From positions 1 through 10,483 of the forward strand of contig JBAZCO010000055.1 of the NCBI GenBank assembly GCA_041654915.1: a stretch of 10,483 nt of DNA, given 5' to 3'. The DNA is from JBAZCO01 sp041654915 (GTDB lineage Bacteria > Bacillota > Clostridia > Christensenellales > DTU072). Made by a program: the position numbers and the translations under genes. Shown here piece by piece: positions 1 through 7,047 of this stretch. The number at the start of each line of letters is the position of its first letter. Positions within the stretch are counted from its first letter, which is position 1. The notes under the pieces are model-generated. The model saw only the letters and a list, made by a program, of their open reading frames with translations, was not told where the DNA came from and searched no databases.

Positions 1-513
1 CAGAGCCGAAACACCCTCAGACGGGTAAAAAACGATAACTTCTGTGTCTTTTACCCCTGCAAAGCTCTCTATTGCCGCCTTGCCCGTGTCGCCGCTGGTG
101 GCAACAAGGATAAGTGTCTTTTTGCCCTCGCCCGCTTTTTCCTCTGCGCCCCGCACAAGATAGGGCAGTACAGACAGCGCCATATCCTTGAATGCCAAAG
201 TGCGTCCGTTGGTCAGTTCTAAAATATATGTTTCGTCATCAACCTTTAGCACGCCCGCAGGGTCGCCGTCAAACGATGAATACGCTTTTTTTGTGTATTC
301 TTGCAACTCCTCTTTGGTGAAGTCGGTAAGAAATTTTGACAGCACTTCTGCCGCCCGCTCGTGGTAGTCCATTTGGGCAAGGGCTAAGATATCGTCTTTG
401 CCAATAATAGGAAACGACGACGGCACATACAAGCCGCCGTCAGGCGCAATCCCTTTTAAAATAGCGTCGCCAGAGCTAACAGCCTCTCTGCCACGGGTAC
501 TTATATAGTTCAC
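1..513 (-). CDS. thrC: Threonine synthase, N-terminal 171 residues (gene runs off the left edge)
   Basis: A PLP enzyme that converts O-phosphohomoserine to threonine, the last step of threonine synthesis, in the cytoplasm. The visible part begins MNYISTRG, the usual start of the family, followed by an APDGGLYVP stretch near residues 23-31. The motif LAFKDM (residues 106-111) carries the Schiff-base lysine, K109, and ATSGDTGKAA (about 138-147) is the phosphate-binding segment. The start is GTG at 511-513: an in-frame stop lies 15 bases upstream and no other start codon lies between. An AAGGA ribosome-binding site overlaps the end of the preceding gene, about 11 bases from the GTG. Only 7 bases separate it from the P-loop ATPase gene upstream, so both are probably on one transcript. 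The frame is open to base 1 and the C-terminal part is outside the window. The family call is secure. Confidence 0.95.
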   Translation of the reverse strand, partial: MNYISTRGREAVSSGDAILKGIAPDGGLYVPSSFPIIGKDDILALAQMDYHERAAEVLSKFLTDFTKEELQEYTKKAYSSFDGDPAGVLKVDDETYILELTNGRTLAFKDMALSVLPYLVRGAEEKAGEGKKTLILVATSGDTGKAAIESFAGVKDTEVIVFYPSEGVSAL

Positions 514-520
514 TCTTAAA

Positions 521-934
521 TTATTCCTTTATATATGATTTAATAAACGCCGGCAAGGTATCGTAGTCGGAAGACACGGTGAGAAAAAAAGTCATCTCGG
601 TTTTTTGAGATATTGTTTCTAGCCGTTTAAAGAAGTTTTGCATTTGGTGCAGTTCTTTACCTATCATACGGGCAGCGCCGTCTATATACATAAATCTTAT
701 GTCGTAATTAGCTTCCATCATACCTTGCAAGAACCCTATCAGCCCGTCTTCGGAGCGGATATTGCTCTCTTTGGTATTTGTGAATCGGATTTGGTATTTG
801 ATGTCGTGAATGTAGCGGGAAGTATCCGTTATAAATACTATGTCACCCAAATGGTCGGTTACTCCCTTGTTGGCTAGCTCAATAATCGTTTTTGTCTTGC
901 CCGAACCCTTTGCTCCGTAAATAATATTAATCAT
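521..934 (-). CDS. Small P-loop ATPase of the clostridial 'PilT-like' type, function unknown
   Basis: A 137-residue protein with a Walker A motif at its extreme N-terminus, GAKGSGKT (residues 7-14), and a hydrophobic strand ending in aspartate, FMYIDG (81-86, D85), that serves as Walker B. A second strand ending in polar residues (FFLTVSSD, 116-123) is in the position of a sensor strand. It has no membrane segment and no further domain, so it is a minimal NTP-binding fold. From memory, similar single-domain proteins are common in Clostridia and are often annotated as twitching-motility PilT; there is nothing here to support a role in pili. The ATG at 932-934 follows GAGG at about 5-6 bases. 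It is the first gene of a short unit with threonine synthase, which may reflect only co-transcription. I cannot assign a substrate. Confidence 0.85.
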   Translation of the reverse strand: MINIIYGAKGSGKTKTIIELANKGVTDHLGDIVFITDTSRYIHDIKYQIRFTNTKESNIRSEDGLIGFLQGMMEANYDIRFMYIDGAARMIGKELHQMQNFFKRLETISQKTEMTFFLTVSSDYDTLPAFIKSYIKE

Positions 935-961
935 TGAAACCTCATTTTATTTGATAGATAT

Positions 962-989
962 ATTGTATCATCTTTCAAGAATATTTCAA
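962..989 (-). promoter_or_regulatory. Promoter of the P-loop ATPase-thrC unit
   Basis: On the minus strand TTGAAA (984-989) is separated by 16 bases from TACAAT (962-967), and the -10 is preceded by TG at the extended -10 position. It ends 27 bases above the ATG at 934. A second CTTGAAA lies 11 bases below the first, so the element occurs twice on the same helix face. Confidence 0.7.
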
Positions 990-1088
990 GGGGTAATTTT
1001 AGATTTATTCCCTATTCGCTGTAAGCAGCTGAGTATTAACATATCTTTTACCTTACTTTAGGTAATGGTTGTAATATTTGTATCTTAA

Positions 1089-2492
1089 TTAACAGCTTAC
1101 ACCCAAAATAAACTTTTTGTAGCGCTTGGAGTCGATTGAGCGAATAATATCCGCCATTTCGTCATCTCCGATAGAAGTGGTGCGAAGGTTTTCGTACTCT
1201 TTATCTATTCTCTCCTTAACCTTGGCTACTAATTCATCTTTTTTGTCTATTTTATGCTCATCCGCTAGCTTGAAGTAAGAATTTATCCAAAATGCTATCC
1301 CCGCTGTGCCGCTGTGACTGTCTATTGCAACAAGCGGAGGGCGGTTGAGAATTTTGGCTGTGTCAAAAATATTATATATTTCTTGGTCTTTTAGCAGCCC
1401 GTCTGCGTGTATGCCCGCCCTTGTGAGGTTAAAGTTTCTGCCTACAAACGGTGTTCTTGGCGGAATAAAAAAGTCTATTTCCCTTTCAAAATACTCGGCA
1501 ATTTCGGTTATCACCGACAAATCCATACCGTCCGTTGTACCTCTCAGTGACGCATATTCTATTGCCATAGCCTCTAGCGGACAGTTCCCCGTTCTCTCGC
1601 CTATGCCAAGCAGAGAGCAGTTTACCGCCGATGCGCCGTACAGCCAAGCGGTGGTCGCATTGGCTACAACTTTATAAAAATCGTTATGCCCGTGCCACTC
1701 CAAAAGCTCGCTGGGGAAGTCTGCAAAGTGATGCAGTCCATACACTATCCCCTGCACACTGCGTGGCATTGCCGCCCCGGGGAAGGATACACCGTACCCC
1801 AAAGTATCGCAACAGCGTATCTTGATTGGAATGCCGCTTTCGTCCATCAACTCTTTAAGTTTTGCGGCAAAAGGCACTACAAACCCATAGTAGTCGGCAC
1901 GGGTGATATCCTCAAAATGACAGCGTGGCTTTACCCCAACGGCAAGCGCATCTTTAACAATACCCAAATACTTATCCAGCGCTTGCTTTCTGGTAAGGTT
2001 CATTTTTTTAAATATATGATAGTCCGAACAGCTAACAAGAATTCCCGTTTCCTTCAAGCCCATTTCTTTCACTAGCTGGAAGTCTTGCTTGTTAGCCCTT
2101 ATCCAGCTTGTCACTTCGGGAAATTCTAACCCCAATTCTTGGCACTTTCTTACCGCCTCTTTGTCCTTTTCCGAATAGATAAAAAACTCGCTTTGGCGAA
2201 TAATACCTTTCTTGCCGCCAAGCCTAGACATAAGTTTAAAAAGGTCGGTTATCTGCTTTACCGTAAACGGAGATTGCGACTGCTGACCGTCACGAAAAGT
2301 TGTGTCGGTTATCCATATTTCCTCTGGGCAGTGCATAGGTACATTCATAAAGTTAAATACCACTTTGGGTATCTCACCGTACTCAAACAGTTCCCTATAC
2401 AGCTGCGGTTTGTCCACATCTTGCAAAGTGTGGGTATAGTTATGTACCTCTATAAGGTTGCGTGACTCGTTGTAAAAAAGTTTGTCTTTCAT
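1089..2492 (-). CDS. Homocitrate/isopropylmalate synthase-family enzyme, probable Re-citrate synthase
   Basis: A 467-residue DRE-TIM (HMGL-like) acyltransferase that condenses an acyl-CoA with a 2-oxo acid. The family signature TDTTFRDGQQ is at residues 62-71 (R67, D68), the metal-binding HGHND at 267-271, a GIGERTGNCP stretch at 296-305 and HADG at 362-365. The C-terminal allosteric domain of ordinary LeuA is absent; only about 100 residues follow the barrel. From memory, the overall sequence resembles the Re-citrate synthases first shown in Clostridium kluyveri, which make citrate from acetyl-CoA and oxaloacetate in anaerobes lacking the usual enzyme. Homocitrate, citramalate or isopropylmalate synthase remain possible. 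The ATG at 2490-2492 is 6 bases after the prfA stop, with only a weak GATGGA site over that stop, so translation is probably coupled to prfA. No strong terminator follows it. Family certain, substrate not. Confidence 0.85.
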   Translation of the reverse strand: MKDKLFYNESRNLIEVHNYTHTLQDVDKPQLYRELFEYGEIPKVVFNFMNVPMHCPEEIWITDTTFRDGQQSQSPFTVKQITDLFKLMSRLGGKKGIIRQSEFFIYSEKDKEAVRKCQELGLEFPEVTSWIRANKQDFQLVKEMGLKETGILVSCSDYHIFKKMNLTRKQALDKYLGIVKDALAVGVKPRCHFEDITRADYYGFVVPFAAKLKELMDESGIPIKIRCCDTLGYGVSFPGAAMPRSVQGIVYGLHHFADFPSELLEWHGHNDFYKVVANATTAWLYGASAVNCSLLGIGERTGNCPLEAMAIEYASLRGTTDGMDLSVITEIAEYFEREIDFFIPPRTPFVGRNFNLTRAGIHADGLLKDQEIYNIFDTAKILNRPPLVAIDSHSGTAGIAFWINSYFKLADEHKIDKKDELVAKVKERIDKEYENLRTTSIGDDEMADIIRSIDSKRYKKFILGVSC

Positions 2493-2498
2493 AGCAGT

Positions 2499-3572
2499 TT
2501 ATCCATCTAGTTTTTGTAGTTTGGCTGTCTTGTCGGCAAGCGCTAGCGCCTCTATCATTTCAAATATATTGCCGTCTAAAAAGTCGTCAATTGCATAAAG
2601 TGTCATTCCAATGCGGTGGTCACTCACCCTCCCTTGCGGAAAATTGTATGTGCGTATCCGTTCGGAGCGGTCGCCCGTACCAACCTGTGTCTTTCTGTTT
2701 TCGGCATACTCCTTGTCCTTTTGGCTTTGGTAGTGGTCGTAGAGTTTTGCCTTTAGCAGTTTCATTGCCTTGTCACGGTTTTTTATTTGTGAGCGCTCCT
2801 CTTGGCACGCCACCACTATATTTGTTGGCAGGTGGGTTATCCGTATTGCGCTCTCTGTCTTGTTTACATGCTGTCCGCCTGCGCCGCTGCTGCGGTAGGT
2901 GTCTATTTTTAAGTCTTTATCAAGAATTTCTATATCCACATCCTCTGCCTCGGGCAACACAGCTACGGTAACAGTGGATGTATGCACTCTGCCTTGCGAT
3001 TCGGTTTCGGGTACACGCTGCACACGATGCACTCCGCTCTCGTACTTGAGTTTGGAGTATGCGCCCTGTCCGCTAATCATAAATGCCGCCTCTTTTATGC
3101 CGCCAAGCTCGGTTTCGGATATATCAATATCCTCCACCTTCCATTTGAGCCGCTCCGCTACTCGGTGATACATTTTGGTAAGGGTAGTACCAAACAGCGC
3201 CGCCTCATCACCGCCTGCACCGGGACGGATTTCAATAATAACATTCTTGTCGTCCATTGGGTCTTTGGGAAGCAGCAATATTTTTAACTCCTCCTCTTTA
3301 GCCCCTAGCATGTCCCGCAACTCATAGTATTCCGCCTCGGCGATTTCGGCAAACTCCTTATCGCCCCCTTGCATAATCTCTCGGCACTCCTCCATTTGCT
3401 TTTCTATGCTCAAATATTCGCTGTATATGTCAACTATCGGTTGCAGATGGCTATGCTCTTTTACTAGCTTTTGCCACTCCTCTTGCCGTGCGACTATTTC
3501 GGGGTCGCCAATTAGGTCGTTAAGCTTGGCATAACGCTCGGATATTTGATTTAGACGCTCTGTCATTATCAT
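2499..3572 (-). CDS. prfA: Peptide chain release factor 1 (RF1)
   Basis: A full-length (357 residues) class I release factor that reads UAA and UAG and triggers hydrolysis of peptidyl-tRNA. The codon-reading tripeptide is PET at residues 188-190, in the context RVPETESQGRVHTST, the RF1 (PxT) rather than RF2 (SPF) form. The catalytic GGQ is at 232-234 in SSGAGGQHVNKTES; Q234 is the residue methylated by PrmC. The N-terminal helical domain (about 1-110) is complete. The start used is ATG at 3570-3572; another ATG two codons later (3564-3566) is possible. The ribosome-binding site GAGAGGAG covers the end of the upstream YqhQ-PrmC gene, about 14 bases from the first ATG. The gap to that gene is 9 bases and to the following gene 6 bases, so all three are likely co-transcribed. 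Confidence 0.98.
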   Translation of the reverse strand: MIMTERLNQISERYAKLNDLIGDPEIVARQEEWQKLVKEHSHLQPIVDIYSEYLSIEKQMEECREIMQGGDKEFAEIAEAEYYELRDMLGAKEEELKILLLPKDPMDDKNVIIEIRPGAGGDEAALFGTTLTKMYHRVAERLKWKVEDIDISETELGGIKEAAFMISGQGAYSKLKYESGVHRVQRVPETESQGRVHTSTVTVAVLPEAEDVDIEILDKDLKIDTYRSSGAGGQHVNKTESAIRITHLPTNIVVACQEERSQIKNRDKAMKLLKAKLYDHYQSQKDKEYAENRKTQVGTGDRSERIRTYNFPQGRVSDHRIGMTLYAIDDFLDGNIFEMIEALALADKTAKLQKLDG

Positions 3573-3581
3573 AATAGCTTA

Positions 3582-5372
3582 TTATTCTCCTCTCACTAAG
3601 AGTATCCTGCCCACAGGCGGGGTGTTGTAATCGTCAATTATTTCTCCGCCGCCAAATAGCTCGGATACCGCCGCACTTTGCCCCGCTCCCATTTCCAACA
3701 AAAGCACACCTTTTTCATTTAGACAGTCTTTATATTCTGCTGCTATGCGGCGATAAAAATCCAAGCCGTCCATCCCGCCGTCCAAAGCGGAAAGCGGCTC
3801 ATAATCTTTAACTTCCTTTTCCAATCCCAAAATATCCGCCGTGGGAATATATGGGGGGTTAGCGATAATCACATCAAACTTGCCCTCAATACTTGCAAAC
3901 AAGTCACTTTTTACAAAGGTGATATCCGCATTGTTCGATGCAGCATTTTCTTTGGCTAGAGAAAGCGCCTCATCCGATATATCCGATGCGGTAACGCTTG
4001 CCTCGCCGCCTAGCATCTTGACAGCAACGGCAACAGCACCGCTGCCCGTACAAATTTCCAAAACTTTGGGCAACTCCCGCTCCGCTATCTCCTTTACCGC
4101 TTGTTCGGCAAGCAGCTCTGTTTCAAAACGGGGTATCAATGCACGGGGGTCTGTCTTTATTTCATATCCATAAAAAGATACAGAGCCTATTGCATATTGC
4201 AGCGGCTCGCCCGCTATGCGGCGCTTTGCTATCGCCTTTGCTTTATCTAGAATATCGCTGTTTAGGCGGATCTTTTTTAGGTCGGACTTGCTCTTTGCCC
4301 CCGCTACGCTCATTAGGATAAGTTCAACCTCGCTTTCCTTCTCCCTTGTTCCAAAAAGCGTAAGGAGTTCCTCTTTTGCCTTGCCAAGATTGACTGCGGT
4401 AACAAAAGACTGTGTCTTTATACTCTCGTCCTCCTCCATAGCAAGCACGGTGTTAAATGCGGTTATGGCAACCTCCACCATATTGTCATCGGGTTCTTTG
4501 GTGGTAAGTTTTTGTAGCATAAGCCCGGGAAACTTGAATGCCTTTGCCAAAAAATTGTCGTACTTTGCCGAAAGCATTACCAACTCATAGCTTATACCCG
4601 CCACTATGGGCAAGCCGCCAAGCCTGATTAGCATACGCTGCCAAACAGCCTCCTGCCACCCAAAAAGTGAAAAGAATATGATTCCCACCACCATCACAAT
4701 AAATATAAAGGTTGTGCCGCATCTGTCGTGTACGGTGGTCATTTTCTGCACATTTTCTACGGTAAGTTCCAACCCGTGTTCGTATGCGGATATCGTCTTA
4801 TGCTCTGCGCCGTGGTAGCGGTACAGCCGCTTTATATCTTTCATAAGCGAAGTTAGTAAGATGTATCCAATAAATATAGCTATCCTAATTATACCGCTCA
4901 CCAAGTTTTTTACTATGCTTGCGCCTATTTTTGACAGCGAATCCAAGTTTATCAAGCTAAAAATACCGTCCGCCGCCTTGTTGGGAACATAGATAAATAA
5001 AAATATAGAGAGCGCAAGCCCCAGCACTATCCCCACAAAATTGGCTACGCTTATGAGGTCGATTTTTAGTTTTTCGGCAAACCATTTTTCCGTCTTGGAC
5101 GGCTCGGAATCATCCTCGCCAATATAAACCTCTGTTGCCCTAGTTAAGGTTTTCATACCTGTAACCATACTTGCAACAAAGGACAGCACACCCCTAATCA
5201 CGGGAATTCTAAACCAAACAGACCGTTCGGTAAAAGGCTTAAAGCGGGCGCTCTCCACCTGTATTACGCCCGAAGGGTCACGCACGGCAGTAGCTATTGT
5301 GCTTTTGCCACGCATCATAACGCCTTCTATAACAGCCTGTCCGCCTATTTTTGAACAATTTTTTTTCACCAT
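3582..5372 (-). CDS. prmC: YqhQ (DUF1385) membrane protein fused to release factor glutamine methyltransferase PrmC
   Basis: A 596-residue single frame with two complete domains. Residues 8 to about 310 are DUF1385/YqhQ: the start KIGGQAVIEGVMMRG, the HGAEHK motif (187-192), and hydrophobic segments near 107-130, 153-178, 219-240 and 250-268; the part ends with EPDDNMVEVAITAF, the usual C-terminus of that family. Residues from about 325 to 596 are PrmC, the SAM-dependent enzyme that methylates the GGQ glutamine of RF1 and RF2: RRIAGEPLQYAIG (384-396), RFET (415-418), the SAM loop VLEICTGSGAVAVA (437-450) and the catalytic NPPYIP (505-510). PrmC's N-terminal helical domain is somewhat short. 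The ATG follows AAGGAG at 7 bases. In many Clostridia DUF1385, prmC and prfA are separate neighbours, so this looks like a fusion of adjacent genes. The role of YqhQ here is unknown; as a result the methyltransferase would be membrane-anchored. Confidence 0.95.
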   Translation of the reverse strand: MVKKNCSKIGGQAVIEGVMMRGKSTIATAVRDPSGVIQVESARFKPFTERSVWFRIPVIRGVLSFVASMVTGMKTLTRATEVYIGEDDSEPSKTEKWFAEKLKIDLISVANFVGIVLGLALSIFLFIYVPNKAADGIFSLINLDSLSKIGASIVKNLVSGIIRIAIFIGYILLTSLMKDIKRLYRYHGAEHKTISAYEHGLELTVENVQKMTTVHDRCGTTFIFIVMVVGIIFFSLFGWQEAVWQRMLIRLGGLPIVAGISYELVMLSAKYDNFLAKAFKFPGLMLQKLTTKEPDDNMVEVAITAFNTVLAMEEDESIKTQSFVTAVNLGKAKEELLTLFGTREKESEVELILMSVAGAKSKSDLKKIRLNSDILDKAKAIAKRRIAGEPLQYAIGSVSFYGYEIKTDPRALIPRFETELLAEQAVKEIAERELPKVLEICTGSGAVAVAVKMLGGEASVTASDISDEALSLAKENAASNNADITFVKSDLFASIEGKFDVIIANPPYIPTADILGLEKEVKDYEPLSALDGGMDGLDFYRRIAAEYKDCLNEKGVLLLEMGAGQSAAVSELFGGGEIIDDYNTPPVGRILLVRGE

Positions 5373-5433
5373 ATCAAGCTCCTTGTCGTCCGCTACTTAT
5401 TGCAAACCTTGCGCTTTTAGAAACTCTTGCCCG

Positions 5434-5460
5434 ATTATAAACTTTTTTTAAGCTTTGCAA
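5434..5460 (-). promoter_or_regulatory. Candidate promoter (proximal) of the yqhQ-prmC-prfA block
   Basis: The minus strand has TTGCAA (5455-5460) and a perfect TATAAT (5434-5439). The 15-base spacing is shorter than ideal. It lies about 60 bases above the ATG at 5372 and below the rpmE terminator, where a new promoter would be needed. Confidence 0.4.
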
Positions 5461-5492
5461 CTTAAATAGCGTGAACTTTAAGTTTTGCGGGT

Positions 5493-5522
5493 ATTATATG
5501 TCTTTTGCAAACATTGTGTCTT
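5493..5522 (-). promoter_or_regulatory. Candidate promoter (distal) of the yqhQ-prmC-prfA block
   Basis: A perfect TATAAT (5493-5498, minus strand) lies 18 bases from AAGACA (5517-5522), a four-of-six match to TTGACA. Either this or the proximal candidate could drive the block; the sequence does not decide between them. Confidence 0.4.
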
Positions 5523-5621
5523 TTAAAAACTTTTTATACGCTCTTAACAAACCTTAAAGTTTTAGCACCCTCAAGTTATACATTTTTTAAAATCATAAAG
5601 AGCATATTGTGGGCGCTGGTT

Positions 5622-5668
5622 AAAAAAAAAGTGCAGAGCTTGGGGTGTGTTGTCCCTCCGCCCTGCAC
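5622..5668 (-). terminator. Intrinsic terminator of rpmE
   Basis: On the minus strand GTGCAGGGC (5660-5668) pairs with GCTCTGCAC (5631-5639), nine pairs including one G-U, followed at once by nine T (5622-5630). It starts about 25 bases after the rpmE stop. There is no T run on the other side, so it acts in one direction. It should separate rpmE from the yqhQ-prmC-prfA block. Confidence 0.9.
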
Positions 5669-5693
5669 CTTGAGTTTAAGCAATCGTCTTTGA

Positions 5694-5900
5694 CTAGTTC
5701 ATCCCGTAACGCTTGCGGAATTTATCTACCCTGCCGCTGGCATCTACAATTTTTTGTTTGCCCGTATAGAAGGGATGACATTGGTTGCAAATATCCACTT
5801 TGAGGGTTTCTGTCTTTTTGGTTGTACCCGCCCTAAAGCTTGAGCCGCAGGCGCAAACGATATCGACAGTATGGTAATTGGGGTGTATTTTATCTTTCAT
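5694..5900 (-). CDS. rpmE: 50S ribosomal protein L31, zinc-binding (C+) type
   Basis: A 68-residue protein of the large ribosomal subunit, where L31 bridges to the small subunit. It begins MKDKIHPNYH and carries four cysteines, C16 and C18 in VCAC and C38 and C41 in CNQCHPFYTGKQK. These are the zinc ligands that distinguish this form from the zinc-free paralogue made when zinc is scarce. The length is typical of the family. The ATG at 5898-5900 is preceded by AGAGG at about 8 bases. The gene has its own promoter and its own terminator, so it is probably a one-gene unit, although L31 often neighbours DUF1385, prmC and prfA in Clostridia. I see no zinc-repressor site in front of it. Confidence 0.97.
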   Translation of the reverse strand: MKDKIHPNYHTVDIVCACGSSFRAGTTKKTETLKVDICNQCHPFYTGKQKIVDASGRVDKFRKRYGMN

Positions 5901-5945
5901 TTTTATTACCTCTTATATCTAATAATTAAACTTAAATGCTTAACT

Positions 5946-5974
5946 ATTATATTTACAAAAACATTAAAAGTCAA
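5946..5974 (-). promoter_or_regulatory. Sigma-A-type promoter of rpmE
   Basis: On the minus strand TTGACT (5969-5974), a 17-base spacer and TATAAT (5946-5951) form a near-consensus promoter, about 45 bases above the rpmE ATG. This fits the strong expression expected for a ribosomal protein gene. Confidence 0.85.
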
Positions 5975-6019
5975 TCAAATTAACGCACTTGTACGATATA
6001 TTGACATTTTATTTTGCGC

Positions 6020-7006
6020 TTATACCCTCACAACGGGGCAAATATACCTTAGCGGATGTTCAGATAGCTCCTCAAAGAGCGGTATTACTTCGTCAAAGGC
6101 AACGGATTTATCAATAAAATGCGAAAAATCAAGCTGCTTTTGCGCTATGATATTTACTGCCGCATTTATCTCGTCTACCCCGCAAGACACGCCTCCGACA
6201 GATAGATTCTTTTTGGATACCAAACTGATATCCGTTTCCATTCTCGGTATGGACGAACTTAGGCTGACGATTATGCAATCTCCGCCCCGCCCTGCAAGGC
6301 TAAACAAAAAGTGCGGCGACACCCCCGCTTTTGCATAGATTACAGAATGCTCCGCCATTCTGCCGCCTGTGATTTCCATAACACGCTGATATGGGTCGTC
6401 ACGGGACTCGTCTATCAAATGGTAAATGCCGCATTTTTTTGCAATTTCTAGGTAGCGAGGCTCACTGGAAACATATATGGGTATCGCTTGATAATATAGC
6501 AGCAATTGCCCAATAAGATTGGCGACAATAGAGCCGCCCACTATTGCCACATATTCGCCCTTGTTGATTTTCATTGCGTTTATCGTGCTTAGGGCAACGG
6601 CAACCGCCTCGGTAAATAGTGCCTCTTCCTCTTTTACCGCCTCGGGAAAAGGTATGATATTATCCGCAGGAAGAGCGGCAAAGTCACGCAAAAAGCCGTC
6701 CGCATCCAAGCCATAAAGCTTTACATCGCTTATTCCCTCGCCTCCGGCAGAAGATAAAATATACGGGTTAAGAATCACCCTTGCGCCTCTCTTGAGGTCG
6801 AACTCGGGACGGTCCTCGCTAACAATTGCCGTTGCCATATGCCCCGGCACAATTGGATAAGTCCTGTTTATCTTGCCTTGATACAAGCAAATATCGTTGG
6901 AAGTGAGGATAACCGAGCTAATTTTTATCTTTACAAGCTCGGGCAAAAAGACCTCATTGTCCAATATTTCAAACTCTTTATTGCCTTTAACTTTATATAT
7001 TTTCAT
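6020..7006 (-). CDS. Medium-chain dehydrogenase/reductase-like protein lacking the zinc sites
   Basis: A 328-residue protein with the two-domain plan of the alcohol dehydrogenase (MDR) superfamily: a GroES-like N-terminal half (about 1-120) and a nucleotide-binding half (about 150-280). Key positions are altered. The usual catalytic CGxD is TSND (35-38), GHE is GHM (55-57), and the loop after NPY (80-82) has none of the four structural-zinc cysteines. Only H56 and E133 (TEAVAVALS) remain of the expected metal ligands. The glycine-rich turn GxGxxG reads GGSIVA (157-162). It may therefore be a zinc-independent oxidoreductase or have lost catalysis. The ATG at 7004-7006 follows a modest GGTG. 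It has its own promoter within an inverted repeat, which suggests regulated expression. The substrate cannot be told from sequence. Confidence 0.8.
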   Translation of the reverse strand: MKIYKVKGNKEFEILDNEVFLPELVKIKISSVILTSNDICLYQGKINRTYPIVPGHMATAIVSEDRPEFDLKRGARVILNPYILSSAGGEGISDVKLYGLDADGFLRDFAALPADNIIPFPEAVKEEEALFTEAVAVALSTINAMKINKGEYVAIVGGSIVANLIGQLLLYYQAIPIYVSSEPRYLEIAKKCGIYHLIDESRDDPYQRVMEITGGRMAEHSVIYAKAGVSPHFLFSLAGRGGDCIIVSLSSSIPRMETDISLVSKKNLSVGGVSCGVDEINAAVNIIAQKQLDFSHFIDKSVAFDEVIPLFEELSEHPLRYICPVVRV

Positions 7007-7047
7007 AACTTATTCACCACACATATTCCCGCTCATAAAAATTTTAG

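Larger units (their letters stand above)
5400..5535. repeat. Two near-identical ~30-base direct repeats about 105 bases apart
   Basis: The segment at 5400-5428 reads TTGCAAACCTTGCG and continues CTTTTAGAAACTCTT; that at 5505-5535 reads TTGCAAACATTGTGT and continues CTTTTAAAAACTTTTT. Allowing one inserted base, about 25 of 30 positions agree. The second copy overlaps the -35 of the distal candidate promoter. Confidence 0.6.
5373..5621. other. A+T-rich spacer between the rpmE terminator and the yqhQ-prmC gene
   Basis: About 250 bases with no plausible gene. It holds two candidate minus-strand promoters, a near-repeat of about 30 bases, and three copies of the palindrome TTGCAA (5400-5405, 5455-5460, 5505-5510). 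A near-palindrome, AACTTTAAGTT, lies near 5474-5484. No riboswitch-like structure was recognised. Confidence 0.6.

Noticed and set aside
1057..1074. TTACCT/AGGTAA hairpin after the Re-citrate-synthase-like gene as a terminator
   Set aside because: The stem is only six mostly weak pairs with no following T run on the minus strand.
1020..1101. Inverted TGTAAGC/GCTTACA pair around the end of the Re-citrate-synthase-like gene
   Set aside because: The 7-base arms are almost 70 bases apart with no T run, so a terminator or operator is not supported.
5970..6005. GTCAAT/ATTGAC inverted pair next to the rpmE -35
   Set aside because: Arms are only six bases with a 24-base gap; easily chance in A+T-rich DNA.
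5871..6338. Plus-strand open frame of 155 codons crossing the rpmE/dehydrogenase spacer
   Set aside because: It is antisense to the well-supported rpmE start, rpmE promoter and the dehydrogenase-like gene; low-complexity translation.
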